A stretch of DNA of 14,729 bases from Treponema sp. (GTDB taxonomy: Bacteria; Spirochaetota; Spirochaetia; Treponematales; Breznakiellaceae), in the NCBI GenBank assembly GCA_031263435.1, contig JAISFT010000014.1, positions 1 through 14,729 on the forward strand, in the 5' to 3' direction. Of the stretch, positions 13,747 through 14,729 are shown one piece after another. Below the pieces are notes generated by a model. That model was not told where the DNA came from, searched no databases, and was given only the letters and a program-made list of their open reading frames with translations. A program made the translations under genes and the position numbers. How positions within the stretch are numbered: position 1 is the stretch's first letter; the number at the start of each line of letters is the position of its first letter.

Positions 13747-14553
13747 ATGGCTTCGTTTCCGCCGTTAAAATTTACCCGTTCCGGGCATATCTTCATCGGC
13801 CCCCGCGATAATCCCCAGGCTATCGCCTCAATTCTGGACCTTATCACTTATCAGGAAGAATACTGCCTGGCCCTGAATTTTTCGGCCCCCTTTATCGCCC
13901 GCCTCATGGCCGCCGGGTTCCTGGTCATGTCCCTGATTCCCGAAGACAAGCCCGGCGGCGCGGCCATCCTGCTCCCGGAGATGCACCTTAAACGCTCCGT
14001 ACTGTTCTTCGATCAACTCCACGAAAGCCGCAGCGCCCGGCGTCTTATCCCCCGTTACGAACTAAAAACCGATGGATTCGCCGGAACCGGACCCTGCGGC
14101 CCCGCCTTCTTCGAGGAAGTTCTGGAACGCTGCGCCCAGGTCCATGGGGAAGGCTGGCTTACCCCGGCCCTGCGCCGGAGTTTCCACGCCCTGTACACGT
14201 CCGGGGTCCAAACGCTCCATGCAGGGAATCTCCCCCTTGGTCCGCAAATGGTCTCCTTCGGCCTCTTCCGGGAAGAACGGCTTGTGGCCGGGGAATTCGG
14301 GGTTGCCGCCGGTAAAGTCTACACCAGCTATTCAGGCTACAAAGAGGAGGACTCTGCGGGGACCGTCCAACTGATCCTGGCCGGCCGCTGGCTGCGGGAT
14401 TCCGGCTTTGCCTTTTGGGACCTGGGGATGCTCCTGCCCTATAAGAAACGGCTGGGGGCCCAGGCCCTGGACCGCCGGGAATTCCTGGAACGATTCCGCG
14501 CCGCCCAGGAGGACAATCAGGCGGGTCTTCCGGAAGGAATACCCTGGGATTAA
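13747..14553 (+). CDS. Divergent leucyl/phenylalanyl-tRNA-protein transferase (Aat-like)
   Basis: Aat moves Leu or Phe from tRNA to proteins with an N-terminal Arg or Lys, marking them for ClpS/ClpAP. The 268-residue product keeps the Aat layout: LKRSVLFFDQLHESRSARR, GPAFFEEVLERCAQVHGEGWLTP condensed over 118-140, then ALYTSGVQTLHAG, a LVAGEFGVAAGKVY strand pair, GRWLRDSGFAFWDL and LGAQALDRREFLERF. The residues normally most fixed have changed. GES-MFS reads TSYSGY, the DCQ motif is DLG (Asp225 kept), and the N-terminal GxFPW is absent. Substrate or reaction may therefore differ. ATG 13747 has AAAGAG upstream; the frame is open further back through a repeat, which is not credible coding sequence. 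Confidence 0.78.
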   Translation: MASFPPLKFTRSGHIFIGPRDNPQAIASILDLITYQEEYCLALNFSAPFIARLMAAGFLVMSLIPEDKPGGAAILLPEMHLKRSVLFFDQLHESRSARRLIPRYELKTDGFAGTGPCGPAFFEEVLERCAQVHGEGWLTPALRRSFHALYTSGVQTLHAGNLPLGPQMVSFGLFREERLVAGEFGVAAGKVYTSYSGYKEEDSAGTVQLILAGRWLRDSGFAFWDLGMLLPYKKRLGAQALDRREFLERFRAAQEDNQAGLPEGIPWD

Positions 14554-14580
14554 GATTGGCTTTGGCGGAGCCATGAGGAT

Positions 14581-14671
14581 GCGCAAGGAATAGGAGCGGT
14601 ATCCTTTTTTGCCAGTGGCAAAAAAGATACAAGCGGATAGCCCGGTCCCCGCCGCAGGCGGGGATGCGCCC
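14581..14671. repeat. Dispersed hairpin repeat, full copy D
   Basis: In the orientation opposite to copy C it reads GCGCAAGGAATAGGAGCGG, a TTTTTTGCC-AGT-GGCAAAAAA hairpin, AAGCGGATAGCCCGG, TCCCCGCC-GCA-GGCGGGGA and TGCGCCC. Both stems have three-base loops. It starts 27 bases after the Aat-like stop. The remaining 58 bases to the window end show no gene. Confidence 0.75.
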
Positions 14672-14729
14672 AAAATGAGAACTGGAAGGCACAGCCTTAT
14701 CCGGCAGCAACGTAAGGTCATGATAAAAC

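Noticed and set aside
14159..14721. Overlapping minus-strand frames at the right end
   Set aside because: They combine antisense of the Aat-like gene with repeat copy D; no start signals or domains.

Overview
This window reads like a chromosomal segment of a relatively GC-rich spirochaete, most plausibly a gut- or termite-associated Treponema. The evidence is protein resemblance rather than a database hit: an FlgM anti-sigma factor, an FlhB C-domain-like protein, a YraN/HD-GYP/GGDEF/zinc-ribbon gene string of treponemal flavour, E. coli-like L-fucose isomerase, and many short hairpin-rich dispersed repeats of the sort that litter such genomes. Coding density is moderate and no transposase, integrase, plasmid function or CRISPR array was seen.

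Left part (1-6200, all minus strand). The window opens inside an AT-rich gene for a CAP/SCP-domain lipoprotein, which runs off the left edge. After a 311-bp non-coding stretch holding a dispersed repeat, a tight eight-gene string is read right to left: flhB C-domain-like, HD-GYP, yraN, a small helical protein, an RG-rich zinc protein, GAF-GGDEF, pfs (MTA/SAH nucleosidase) and luxS. Most junctions overlap (ATGA, TGATG or 8-29 nt), so it looks like one operon. It joins c-di-GMP synthesis and possibly sensing or turnover to the two-step SAH detoxification route that makes homocysteine and the AI-2 precursor.

Centre (6200-6720). An initiator tRNA-Met gene with a very good minus-strand promoter faces an inverted partial copy of itself across a roughly 122-bp palindrome. 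As read, the tRNA has a defective T-loop and acceptor stem. The inverted copy carries exactly the 3' half that would repair both. Inversion between the perfect 23-bp arms would therefore rebuild a canonical tRNA. This is the most unusual item in the window.

Right part (6721-14729). fucI is on the minus strand, followed by a train of near-perfect hairpins (8636-8913). Then come, on the plus strand, a small Cys/His-rich membrane protein, a ZnuA-like metal-binding protein interrupted by an in-frame stop 36 codons before its natural end, and a secreted NlpC/P60 hydrolase fused to a probable beta-barrel. A minus-strand membrane-anchored zinc-ribbon protein is divergent from rsmI. rsmI is followed by flgM, which has a convincing sigma-28-type promoter, and by a highly divergent leucyl/phenylalanyl-tRNA-protein transferase relative. 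At least five copies or fragments of one dispersed repeat family lie between genes.
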